From positions 5,082,969-5,146,968 of the forward strand of contig OY970182.1 of assembly GCA_963708095.1 (NCBI GenBank): 64,000 bases of DNA, read 5' to 3'. The DNA is from JAJZVS01 sp963708095 (lineage in GTDB: Bacteria; Pseudomonadota; Alphaproteobacteria; Acetobacterales; Acetobacteraceae). This document shows positions 36,110 to 44,145 of the stretch, piece by piece. The notes beneath the pieces were generated by a model, which did no database searches, was not told where the DNA came from, and saw nothing but the letters and a program-made list of their open reading frames with translations. Numbering within the stretch: position 1 is the stretch's first letter; each line of letters begins with the position of its first letter. The position numbers and the translations under genes are program-made.

Positions 36110-37633
36110 TCACATCGTCGCCCCGATCACCCAAGGCGCGAACTCATCCGCCCCGAACCCGAATCCCTCGCTCTTGGTCCGTTCCCCCGAAGCCACCCGC
36201 AGCATCATCTCGAACACCCGCGCCCCGCAGTCCTGCACCGTTTCGTCCCCGTCCAGCACCGTCCCGCAATTCACGTCCATATCGTCTTCCATCCGCCGGA
36301 ACATCACCGAGTTCGTCGCCAGCTTGATCGACGGCGCCGGCTTGCACCCGAACACGCTTCCCCGCCCCGTCGTGAAGCACACCAGGTTCGCACCCCCCGC
36401 CACCTGCCCGGTCGCCGCCACCGGGTCGTAACCGGGCGTGTCCATGAACACGAACCCGCGCGACGTCACTGCTTCCGCATACCCCACCACATCGACCAGG
36501 TTGGTGCTGCCGGCCTTGGCCATCGCGCCCAGCGATTTCTCCAGGATGGTGGTCAGCCCGCCCGCCTTGTTCCCCGGTGACGGATTGGCGTTCATCTCCG
36601 CCCCCTCCCGCGCCGTGTACTCCTCCCACCACCGCATCAACGCCACGAGTTTCTCGCCCACCTCGCGCGAGGCCGCGCGCCGGGTCAGCAGATGCTCCGC
36701 CCCGTAGGTCTCCGGCGTCTCCGACAGGATCACCGTCCCCCCGTGCCGCACCAGCAGGTCGCTCGCCGCCCCCAGCGCCGGATTCGCGGACACGCCCGAA
36801 TACCCGTCCGACCCGCCGCATTGCAGCGCCACCGTCAGTTCCGCCGCCGGCACCGTCTCCCGCTGCACCGCATTTGCCTCCGCCAGCACCTCGCGCACGA
36901 ACGCGACCCCGGCCTCCACCGTCTTGCGCGTGCCGCCCAGCGCCTGGATGTCCATCGAGCGCAGCCGCCCCGCCAGCCGCTGCTCGGCGAGCAAGCCCCC
37001 GATCTGGTTCACCTCGCACCCCAGCCCGAGCGCCACGACATGCGAGAAATTCACGTGCCGCGCGTACCCGGCCAAAGTCCGCCGCAGCAGCCGCAGCGGC
37101 TCCCCCTCGGTCATGCCGCAGCCGGTCTTATGGGTCAGCGCCACCACCCCATCGACATTCGGATAGTCGGCCAGCGGATCCGCCCCTCCGAACGGATGGG
37201 CCCGGAACGCATCGGCGATCAGCCCCGCCACATGCGCCGAGCAGTTCACGCTGGTCACGATACCGATATAGTTGCGCGTCGCCACCCGCCCGTCCGCGCG
37301 CCGGATGCCCTGGAACGTCGCCGGCGTATCGAAGAACGCGGTCATCCGCGCATCCACCCCATACGCATAGTCCTTGGCGAAATCCCCCATCCCGCAGTTG
37401 TGCACGTGCACGTGCTGCCCCGGCGCGATCGCCGCCGTGGCGAACCCGATGATCTGGCCGTAGCGCCGCACCGGCTCGCCCGGCGCGATCGGCCGCACCG
37501 CGACCTTGTGGCCGGCCGGCACCCGCTCGATCGCCGCAACCCCGTCGGCCACGGCAACGCCCGGCAGCAGGGTGGCGCGGGCGATCACCACGCTGTCCTC
37601 GGGATGCAGGCGGATCACGGGCGGCGGGGCCAT
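36110..37633 (-). CDS. UxaA/GarD family dehydratase (altronate or galactarate dehydratase)
   Basis: A 507-residue protein combining the N-terminal SAF-type domain (VIRLHPEDSVVIARATLLPG, GQHVHVHNCGMGDFAKDYAY) with the large UxaA domain. The UxaA part shows RVATRNYIGIVTSVNCSAHV, VVALTHKTGCGMTEGEPLRL, VALGLGCEVNQIGGLLAE, LTVALQCGGSDGYSGVSANP and FTTGRGSVFGCKPAPSIKLA. These enzymes dehydrate sugar acids to 2-keto-3-deoxy acids with iron. The Cys-containing blocks are intact. No other hexuronate gene is adjacent, so the exact sugar acid is open. The start at 37633 is the ATG before the conserved N-terminus. Confidence 0.92.
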   Translation of the reverse strand: MAPPPVIRLHPEDSVVIARATLLPGVAVADGVAAIERVPAGHKVAVRPIAPGEPVRRYGQIIGFATAAIAPGQHVHVHNCGMGDFAKDYAYGVDARMTAFFDTPATFQGIRRADGRVATRNYIGIVTSVNCSAHVAGLIADAFRAHPFGGADPLADYPNVDGVVALTHKTGCGMTEGEPLRLLRRTLAGYARHVNFSHVVALGLGCEVNQIGGLLAEQRLAGRLRSMDIQALGGTRKTVEAGVAFVREVLAEANAVQRETVPAAELTVALQCGGSDGYSGVSANPALGAASDLLVRHGGTVILSETPETYGAEHLLTRRAASREVGEKLVALMRWWEEYTAREGAEMNANPSPGNKAGGLTTILEKSLGAMAKAGSTNLVDVVGYAEAVTSRGFVFMDTPGYDPVAATGQVAGGANLVCFTTGRGSVFGCKPAPSIKLATNSVMFRRMEDDMDVNCGTVLDGDETVQDCGARVFEMMLRVASGERTKSEGFGFGADEFAPWVIGATM

Positions 37634-37797
37634 GGCTTGTTTCTCCCTTGTCGGATGCGGCAGGTTTGGGCGATCCGCTGTGCCCGCGCAAGCGGCGCAG
37701 CCGCGCTCGGCCCGCCGCCGCGGCGCATCACCCGGCGCGCGCCGGCCCGCCAGGTCCCGGGATCGACAGCGTGCCGCGCCGTGGCGGCGCCGCAGGT

Positions 37798-38292
37798 CTA
37801 TTGGATCGGCGCGCCGCCGCTCGGTCCCTCATCCGGCGTGGCGGTGGGGCCGACCCGCCCGATATTGCCGATCAACTGCTGGAAAAACCCGGCGGAACTG
37901 CCAGGCGAGGGCGTGGTACGGCCCACGATCGGCGCCGACAGCGCCGCCGTGTGGCTGATCCGGTCGACGTGCTGCAACACCCCCTGCTGGTCGAAATGCA
38001 GCACCACCACCCCCTGATCCAGCACCTTCTGAGTGCCGCCGATCACCTGGCGGGTGGTCTCGTTGATATAGTACCACTGATTCGGGTCGAACGTGCCATG
38101 CGCCGTCGGCGAGCCGAGCAATCCGCGCGCCGTGGCCTCGGTAGTGGTGCCGGGCACCAGCCGGCTCAGTTCTTCCGGGTCCACCCGGTTGCCACGCACC
38201 GCCGCGGGCGGCACGAACAGGCTGCACCCGCCCAGCGTCAAAGCACAGGCGAACACGGCGGCGAGACGGTGGCGGGACAGCAACGACGTCAC
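37798..38292 (-). CDS. bamE: Outer membrane assembly lipoprotein BamE (SmpA/OmlA family)
   Basis: A 164-residue lipoprotein. The signal peptide ends in the lipobox LTLGGC, so Cys23 would be lipidated. The SmpA/OmlA domain has ELSRLVPGTTTEATARGLLG, HGTFDPNQWYYINETTR and VVVLHFDQQGVLQHVDRI. BamE is a periplasmic-facing subunit of the beta-barrel assembly complex. The Pro/Gly-rich tail (GPTATPDEGPSGGAPIQ) is typical of Rhodospirillales members. It is divergent from the bc1 chaperone / yceD block, an arrangement common in alphaproteobacteria. Confidence 0.93.
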   Translation of the reverse strand: MTSLLSRHRLAAVFACALTLGGCSLFVPPAAVRGNRVDPEELSRLVPGTTTEATARGLLGSPTAHGTFDPNQWYYINETTRQVIGGTQKVLDQGVVVLHFDQQGVLQHVDRISHTAALSAPIVGRTTPSPGSSAGFFQQLIGNIGRVGPTATPDEGPSGGAPIQ

Positions 38293-38429
38293 CCTTTAAC
38301 CCCCGGCAAGCAGCGCGATCGCCTGATCGCAAGTCCCGGCCTGCCAAGGCGCGGCGTGTCACGCCGGTTCCGCGCTGTCAATCACGAAGCGCCGGGAGGC
38401 AAGGGCCATCGCGCGAACGTTCGGCACGC

Positions 38430-38572
38430 CACCTCTCCGCGCTGCGGGCTTGGGCCGCGAAGCGGACCAAGGTCGCCGTGCGCGGCACGGCGGGTGAGGG
38501 CGCGAGGCGCGGGCCCGCCATCACCCGGTTCGCCGCGCGAATCGACCTCTCCCGCGAAGCGCGGGAGAGGTG
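38430..38572 (+). repeat. Palindromic intergenic repeat, family 2, copy 2
   Basis: A 143-bp copy of the element at 21501-21637, bounded by CACCTCTCC and GCGGGAGAGGTG and sharing the internal block GGGCTTGGGCCGCGAAGCGG. It lies in the bamE / chaperone intergenic region. Confidence 0.85.
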
Positions 38573-38662
38573 AAGGAACCGTCGCCCACTCCAATTTCCC
38601 CGTTCAAGTGATTGCCCTGAGCGGGAGGCAAAGACCGGGAGCAGCGCCTTCCCGGCCTTCAC

Positions 38663-38698
38663 CCCGCCGGCCCAGGTTTCCCCGCCGGCCCAGGTTTC
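38663..38698 (+). repeat. 18-bp perfect tandem duplication
   Basis: CCCCGCCGGCCCAGGTTT occurs twice in direct succession, about 80 bases before the bc1 chaperone start. It could be slippage or a duplicated binding site. Confidence 0.8.
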
Positions 38699-38775
38699 CT
38701 CACCGGTATGACAGTGTGCCCCCGGCTGCTCTACGTTGGTCCGGCGATTCCACGACGGAAAGGCACGGTTCGCCC

Positions 38776-39327
38776 ATGGCGGCTTTCGGCTCCCTTCTCG
38801 GCTTGCGGCGCGACCGGCATCGGCGCCCGGCCGCGGCGCTCTACGCTGCCGCGGTGGCGGCTGCGCGGGCGCCGGTGCTGTTCGCCGAGCGCGGCATTCC
38901 GGACACGGTGGACGGGCGTTTCGACAGTCTTTGCCTGTTCGTCCTCCTGCTGATCGAGCGGTTGCGCCCGCTGCCCGAGCCGGGTCCGGCGCTGGCGCAG
39001 GCGGTGTTCGACGCCATGTTCCGCGACATGGACCTGACCCTGCGGGAGATGGGGGTGGGCGACCCGTCGATGGCGCGGCGGATGAAGGCGATGTGGAACG
39101 CCTTCCACGGCCGCGCCTTGGCCTATCGCCCGCCGCTCGCCGCCGGCGATGCTGTGGGCCTTGCCGGGGCGCTCGGGCGCAACGTCTGGCGCGGCGCGCC
39201 GCCGCCGGGCGCGGCCGAGGCGCTGGCGGCGCAGGCGCTGGCCGAATCGCGCCACCTCGCGGCTCAGCCGCTCGAGGCTTTCCTCGCCGGCACCGCCGGC
39301 TTCCTGTCGCCCCCGGACGCGCCATGA
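38776..39327 (+). CDS. Ubiquinol-cytochrome c chaperone (CBP3/UQCC1-like)
   Basis: A 183-residue protein of the ubiquinol-cytochrome c chaperone family. Conserved blocks are AALYAAAVAAARAPVLFAER, GIPDTVDGRFDSLCLFVLLL, AVFDAMFRDMDLTLREMGVG and KAMWNAFHGRALAYRPPL. The mitochondrial homologue CBP3 helps cytochrome b assembly. In alphaproteobacteria the gene is found, as here, just before yceD/rpmF. The ATG at 38776 gives the normal N-terminus. The stop overlaps the yceD start in ATGA. Confidence 0.93.
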   Translation: MAAFGSLLGLRRDRHRRPAAALYAAAVAAARAPVLFAERGIPDTVDGRFDSLCLFVLLLIERLRPLPEPGPALAQAVFDAMFRDMDLTLREMGVGDPSMARRMKAMWNAFHGRALAYRPPLAAGDAVGLAGALGRNVWRGAPPPGAAEALAAQALAESRHLAAQPLEAFLAGTAGFLSPPDAP

Positions 39328-39767
39328 CGGTGGAACTGCACAGGCCGCTGACGGCCGGCCGGATCGGCCCCGAGGGGCTGGAGATCCTGGTGGAAGCGAA
39401 TCCGGACGAATGCGCGGCGCTGGCCCGCCGCTTCGGCCTGCCGGCAATCCACGCGCTCACGTGCCGGTTCCGGCTGCGCCCGCTCGCCGATGACGCGATC
39501 GCGGCGGAGGGCGCGTTGCGCGCCGAGGTGGTGCAGGTCTGCGTTGTCTCCGCCGAGGACTTCCCGGCCACGGTGATGGAGAATTTCACCGTCCATTTCG
39601 TCGCCGCCGGAACCGAGGACGACGATCCGGACCCGGAGTTGGTCGACGAAATCCCCTATTCCGGCGGCAGGCTGGATCTCGGCGAGGCCGCGGCCGAGCA
39701 GCTTGCCCTGGCGCTCGATCCGTTTCCGCACAAGCCGGGGGTCGGCAGCGACGATGGACCCGCCTGA
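39324..39767 (+). CDS. yceD: YceD family protein (DUF177)
   Basis: A 147-residue DUF177/YceD protein, a presumed factor in 23S rRNA processing or ribosome assembly, regularly encoded before rpmF. Conserved regions are LTCRFRLRPLADDAIAAEGA, VVQVCVVSAEDFPATVMENF, and the acidic DPELVDEIPYSGGRLDLGEA ending with EQLALALDPFPHKPG. The four-base overlap with the preceding chaperone gene shows translational coupling. rpmF follows after 222 bases. Confidence 0.92.
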   Translation: MTVELHRPLTAGRIGPEGLEILVEANPDECAALARRFGLPAIHALTCRFRLRPLADDAIAAEGALRAEVVQVCVVSAEDFPATVMENFTVHFVAAGTEDDDPDPELVDEIPYSGGRLDLGEAAAEQLALALDPFPHKPGVGSDDGPA

Positions 39768-39989
39768 CGGCCGCGGCAGCCGCCGGCGCCGCGGTGCGCC
39801 CGGCCGGTGGCGCCCTGCACCGCCGGGCCGCCGCCTGCTCGGGCGGTGGGATCGCCCGCACTCCCCGGCCTTGCGGCCCTGTGCCTGCTCTGCTAGACGG
39901 CGCGGCTCAATCCTTGACCAACGTGTGACAGCCGATCCGGCCCGCGCCGGCCGCGTGCGGGTCACCAGCACCGGAAGGGCGCACTCCCA

Positions 39990-40193
39990 ATGGCAGTACC
40001 GAAGCGAAAGACCTCGCCGTCCCGGCGGGGCATGCGCCGCAGCCACCACGCGCTGCCGACCGAAGCGCATGCGGAGTGTCCGAACTGCGGCGAGCTCAAG
40101 CGCCCGCACCACATCTGCAGCCATTGCGGCTTCTATGACGGCCGTGAAGTGGCCGCCGCCGGCGACCGCCTCAAGGGCGTCGTCCGCGCCTGA
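39990..40193 (+). CDS. rpmF: 50S ribosomal protein L32
   Basis: A 67-residue bL32. It starts MAVPKRKTSPSRRGMRRSHH and has the four-cysteine zinc ribbon CPNCGELKRPHHICSHCGFY. It is the usual length for alphaproteobacteria. It lies between yceD and plsX, the classical rpmF-plsX-fabH arrangement linking ribosome and fatty-acid synthesis. Confidence 0.98.
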   Translation: MAVPKRKTSPSRRGMRRSHHALPTEAHAECPNCGELKRPHHICSHCGFYDGREVAAAGDRLKGVVRA

Positions 40194-40268
40194 GCCGCCG
40201 GCACGGCGGGCGGGGGGCGACGTGCGGGCAATACCGCGGTGAGCGAGCGCTCCACAGGTGAACATCCC

Positions 40269-41351
40269 ATGGGCGAACCCCCCATCGGCGAACGCTTCAC
40301 CTTGGCGATCGACGCGATGGGCGGCGACCACGCACCGGAGATGGTCCTGCGGGGGCTCGAAATCGCCGCCGAACGCCATCCCGGCGCCCGCTTCCTGCTG
40401 ATCGGCGACGAGGCAAGGGTGGCGCCGCTGCTGAAGCCGCTGCGCCGGGCCGCCGGCGCCTGCACCCTGCGCCACGCGCCGGACGTGATCGGCAACGAGC
40501 TCAAGCCCACCGCGGCGCTGCGGCTGCGCGCCGCCTCGATGCGGCTCGCGATCGACGCCGTCGCCTCGGGTGAGGCCGCGGGCGTGGTGTCCGCCGGCAA
40601 CACCGGGGCGCTGCTGACCTTGGCCAAGATCGTGCTCAAGACCCTGCCGGGCATCGACCGGCCCGCCATGGCCGCCATCGGGCCGTCGGCGCGCGGCGAC
40701 GTGGTCATGCTCGACCTCGGCGCCAACGTCGCCTGCGACGCCCGCAACCTGGTCGAGTTCGCGGTGATGGGCGACGTGTTCGCGCGCACCGTGCTCGGCC
40801 TGACCCGGCCCACGATCGGCCTGCTCAACGTGGGCTCGGAAGAACTGAAGGGCGACGACCGGGTGCGGGAGGCGGCGGACGTGCTGCGCGCAAGCCCGCT
40901 CGGCCCGCAGTTCCACGGCTTCGTCGAAGGCCACGACATCACCGCCGGCACCACCGACGTGATCGTGACCGACGGCTTCACGGGCAACGTCGCGCTCAAG
41001 ACCGGGGAGGGCGCGCTGCGCCTGGTGGGCGACCTGCTGCGCATGGTGTTCCGCTCCAGCATCGCCGCGCGGATCGCCTATATACTGGCCCGACCGGCGC
41101 TGGAGCGGCTGCGCGAATGGCTCGATCCGCGCCGCTACAACGGGGCGGTGATGCTGGGGCTGAACGGGGTGGTGGTGAAGTCGCACGGCGGCACCGACGC
41201 CGAGGGCTTCGCCCACGCGGTCGATGTGGCGATGGACATGGTGGTGCACCGCTTCAACGACCAGATCCGGGACGGGCTCGCGCGCCTCGTGGTCTCCGGC
41301 ACGTTCGGGTCGCGCAACGGCGGCGGCGCCCGCCTCGCCACCGCGCAGTGA
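40269..41351 (+). CDS. plsX: Phosphate acyltransferase PlsX
   Basis: A 360-residue PlsX, which makes acyl-phosphate from acyl-ACP for phospholipid synthesis at the inner face of the membrane. Conserved blocks are LAIDAMGGDHAPEMVLRGLE, GVVSAGNTGALLTLAKIVLK, MLDLGANVACDARNLVEFAV, VGLLNVGSEELKGDD-like residues (GLLNVGSEELKGDDRVREAA) and FVEGHDITAGTTDVIVTDGF. The ATG at 40269 with AGGTG upstream is preferred over a GTG at 40239, which would add ten residues. fabH follows after 67 bases in the same direction. Confidence 0.96.
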   Translation: MGEPPIGERFTLAIDAMGGDHAPEMVLRGLEIAAERHPGARFLLIGDEARVAPLLKPLRRAAGACTLRHAPDVIGNELKPTAALRLRAASMRLAIDAVASGEAAGVVSAGNTGALLTLAKIVLKTLPGIDRPAMAAIGPSARGDVVMLDLGANVACDARNLVEFAVMGDVFARTVLGLTRPTIGLLNVGSEELKGDDRVREAADVLRASPLGPQFHGFVEGHDITAGTTDVIVTDGFTGNVALKTGEGALRLVGDLLRMVFRSSIAARIAYILARPALERLREWLDPRRYNGAVMLGLNGVVVKSHGGTDAEGFAHAVDVAMDMVVHRFNDQIRDGLARLVVSGTFGSRNGGGARLATAQ

Positions 41352-41418
41352 ACCGCCCCGCCTTGCTCGCCGTCACCGTGCCCGCCGTTCCACGCCCGGC
41401 CTGAGGAACCCACGTCCG

Positions 41419-42390
41419 ATGCCCCTCCGATCCCTCCTGGCCGGCGTCGGCGGCTACCTGCCCGAACGCATCGTGACCAACGCGGAACTGGCGGAGCGGT
41501 TGGAGACCTCCGACGTCTGGATCCGAGACCGCACCGGCATCCGCCAGCGCCACATCGCCGGCCCGCACGAAACCTGCGCCTTCATGGGGACCGCAGCCGC
41601 GCGCGCCGCGCTGGCGCACGCCAGGGCGGAACCGGGGGAGGTCGATGCCATCGTGCTCGCCACCTCCACCCCCGACCAGGCGTTCCCGGCCACGGCGCTG
41701 CGCGTGCAGGCGGCGCTCGGCGTGCCGGACGGCTTCGGCTTCGACCTGTCGGCCGCCTGCGCCGGCTTCGTCTATGCGCTGTCGGTCGGAGACGCGATGA
41801 TCCGCGCCGGCCAGGCGCGCGGCGTGCTGGTGATCGGCGCCGAGGTCTACTCGCGCATCATGAACTGGAACGACCGCGGCACCTGCGTGCTGTTCGGCGA
41901 CGGCGCCGGGGCGGTGTTCCTGCGCGCGGGCGAGGGACGGGGGTCGATCGACCGCGGCGTGCTCTCCACCCATCTGCACGCGCAGGGCACGCTTGGCGAC
42001 ATCCTGTACGTGGACGGCGCCGTGGGGCAGAAGGACAAGCCGGGCACTCTGGTGATGAACGGGCGGGAAGTCTTCCGCCATGCCGTGCTCCGCCTCGCCG
42101 AGGCGGTCGACGAGGCGCTGGCAGCGAACGGGCTCGGCCGCCGCGACGTCGACTGGCTGGTGCCGCACCAGGCCAACCTGCGCATCATCGATGCCATGGG
42201 CAAGCGCCTCGGCCTGCCGTCGGAGCGGGTGGTGGTGACGGTGGATCGACACGCGAATACCTCGGCGGCCTCGGTGCCGCTGGCGCTGGCCGAAGCGGTT
42301 GGCGACGGGCGCATCCGGACCGGCGACCTCGTGCTGCTGGAAGCGCTGGGCGGCGGGCTGACGTGGGGCTCGGCGCTGGTGCGGATGTAG
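41419..42390 (+). CDS. fabH: 3-oxoacyl-ACP synthase III (FabH)
   Basis: A 323-residue FabH, which starts fatty-acid synthesis by condensing acetyl-CoA with malonyl-ACP. The catalytic Cys114 lies in FDLSAACAGFVYALSVGDAM, His in VDWLVPHQANLRIID and Asn in DRHANTSAASVPLALAEAV. The N-terminal GVGGYLPERIVTNAELAERL and DVWIRDRTGIRQRHIA are typical. The start ATG at 41419 gives the standard N-terminus. It ends the rpmF-plsX-fabH block; the usual ihfA/merR genes do not follow here. Confidence 0.97.
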   Translation: MPLRSLLAGVGGYLPERIVTNAELAERLETSDVWIRDRTGIRQRHIAGPHETCAFMGTAAARAALAHARAEPGEVDAIVLATSTPDQAFPATALRVQAALGVPDGFGFDLSAACAGFVYALSVGDAMIRAGQARGVLVIGAEVYSRIMNWNDRGTCVLFGDGAGAVFLRAGEGRGSIDRGVLSTHLHAQGTLGDILYVDGAVGQKDKPGTLVMNGREVFRHAVLRLAEAVDEALAANGLGRRDVDWLVPHQANLRIIDAMGKRLGLPSERVVVTVDRHANTSAASVPLALAEAVGDGRIRTGDLVLLEALGGGLTWGSALVRM

Positions 42391-42518
42391 GGGGCCAGCA
42401 AGGCCGGTTGCGCCGGGCGCGGCTGCGCCCAGGCTGTGCGCCAGTGCACGCGGATCCCTTGCCAGCCCGCCACCCCCCCGGCATGGTGCCGGCTCTCCCG
42501 CCCAGCAACAGAGCCCCC

Positions 42519-43730
42519 ATGCCCGAAACCACCCCCACCGGCCCCCTCCGCGGCCTCCGCGTGTTCGACCTCACCCGCGTCCTCGCCGGCCCCACCTGCG
42601 CGCAGATGCTGGCCGATCTCGGCGCCGACGTGATCAAGATCGAGAAACCCGGCAGCGGCGACGACACCCGCGGCTTCGCCCCCCCGCGCATGCCGGGCAC
42701 CGAGGAAAGCGCCTATTTCGTCGGTGTCAATCGCAACAAACGCTCCGTCACGATCGATATCGCCCAGCCCGAAGGCCAGCAGCTCGCCCGCGCCCTGATC
42801 GCGCAATGCGACATCCTGGTGGAGAATTTCAAGGTCGGCGCGTTGGCGAAATACGGCCTCGGCTACGAACAGCTGCACGCGGACTTCCCGCGCCTCATCT
42901 ATTGTTCCATCACCGGTTTCGGCCAGACCGGCCCCTACGCTCCGCGCCCCGGCTACGACAGCCTGATCCAGGCCATGGGCGGGGTCATGAGCCTCACCGG
43001 CGAACCCGACGGCCTGCCGCAGAAAGTGGGCGTCCCGGTCGCCGACCTGTTCGCCGGCTTGTATGGCTGCATCGGCATTCTCGCCGCCTTGCGCCATCGC
43101 GATGCGACCGGGGAGGGCCAGCAGATCGACATCGGCATGCTCGATACGCATGTCGCCTGGCTCGCCAACCAGGGCATGAACTACCTCGCGACCGGGGAGA
43201 ACCCGCCGCGGCTCGGCAACCAGCATCCGAACATCGTGCCGTATCAGGTGTTCCCGACCGAGGACGGGCACATGGTGCTGTCGATCGGCAACGACCCCAC
43301 CTTCAAGCGCTTCTGCGAAGCCTTCGCTCTGACCCATCTGCTGGAAGACGAACGCTTCGCCACCAATGCCGCGCGGGTGGAAAACCGCCAGCTCGTCACC
43401 GACACCCTCACGCCGGTGATGCGCGCGCATCCCACCTTGTGGTGGGTCGAACGGCTGGAGGCGCTGAAGATCGGCTGCGGGCCGATCAACAAATTGTCGG
43501 AGGTGTTCGCCGATCCGCACGTGGTGGCGCGCGGCATGGTGCGCGAAATGGCGCACGGTGCCGGCGTGCCCGTGAAGGTGATCGCCAATCCGGTGCGGCT
43601 GTCGGCGACGCCGGTCGACTACCGCCTTGCCCCGCCGCTGCTCGGCGAACACACCGAGGCGGTGCTGGCCGGGCGGCTCGGCCTCGATCCGGCGGCGATC
43701 GCGGCCCTGCGCGCCAAGGGGGTGGTCTGA
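42519..43730 (+). CDS. CoA-transferase family III (CaiB/BaiF) protein
   Basis: A 403-residue class III CoA-transferase. It starts LRGLRVFDLTRVLAGPTCAQ and continues LGADVIKIEKPGSGDDTRG, YFVGVNRNKRSVTIDIAQPE, GYDSLIQAMGGVMSLTGEP and VGVPVADLFAGLYGCIGILA, with the catalytic Asp in VPVADLFAG. It moves CoA between carboxylic acids; the acids cannot be named. The ATG at 42519 is the first with the conserved N-terminus. It is 128 bases after fabH and may be read from it, but has no obvious metabolic link. Confidence 0.93.
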   Translation: MPETTPTGPLRGLRVFDLTRVLAGPTCAQMLADLGADVIKIEKPGSGDDTRGFAPPRMPGTEESAYFVGVNRNKRSVTIDIAQPEGQQLARALIAQCDILVENFKVGALAKYGLGYEQLHADFPRLIYCSITGFGQTGPYAPRPGYDSLIQAMGGVMSLTGEPDGLPQKVGVPVADLFAGLYGCIGILAALRHRDATGEGQQIDIGMLDTHVAWLANQGMNYLATGENPPRLGNQHPNIVPYQVFPTEDGHMVLSIGNDPTFKRFCEAFALTHLLEDERFATNAARVENRQLVTDTLTPVMRAHPTLWWVERLEALKIGCGPINKLSEVFADPHVVARGMVREMAHGAGVPVKVIANPVRLSATPVDYRLAPPLLGEHTEAVLAGRLGLDPAAIAALRAKGVV

Positions 43731-43797
43731 TCCGGCCGCCGTTTCGCCTCCGTCCGGATCGGCGTAGCATGGCACGCTGCAACCGGAGGAGGGTGCC

Positions 43798-44058
43798 GTG
43801 ACGGAATACCTGTCGTTCGAGACCTTCATCACGCCGAAGATCATCCGCTTCGTGTTCGTGATCGGCCTCTTGCTGATCGCGCTCGGGGTCCTGGTGCGGG
43901 TGGTCGTCGGCCTGGTGCATCTGCAGATCATCGGGGGCGTGATCCTGCCGCTGATCGGCGGGGTGGTGGCCGCGCTGCTGCTGCGGGTCTATTGCGAGCT
44001 GGTGCTGGTGTTCTTCGACATGCGCGACAAGCTGGCGGATATCGCACGCAAGCCGTAA
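43798..44058 (+). CDS. Small DUF4282-type membrane protein
   Basis: An 86-residue inner-membrane protein with two hydrophobic helices (IIRFVFVIGLLLIALGVLVR and IIGGVILPLIGGVVAALLLR) and a short soluble tail (ELVLVFFDMRDKLADIARKP). The layout matches DUF4282 proteins of unknown function. It starts with GTG and has a strong GGAGGAGGG ribosome site. It is 67 bases after the CoA-transferase gene, in the same direction. Confidence 0.85.
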   Translation: MTEYLSFETFITPKIIRFVFVIGLLLIALGVLVRVVVGLVHLQIIGGVILPLIGGVVAALLLRVYCELVLVFFDMRDKLADIARKP

Positions 44059-44145
44059 CCGCCGGGCGGCACGCGCGCCGGCAGGCTGCCGCGGCCGGAG
44101 GTTTCGGGATATAAAGCTGCGGGCAACCGCTGGGGGCGATTCGGG

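Larger units (their letters stand above)
38293..38775. other. Intergenic region between bamE and the bc1 chaperone gene
   Basis: 483 bases between divergent genes. It contains a family-2 palindromic repeat (38430-38572) and an 18-base perfect tandem duplication (38663-38698), both listed separately. The promoters of the two flanking units should lie here but are not obvious. No gene was recognised. Confidence 0.5.
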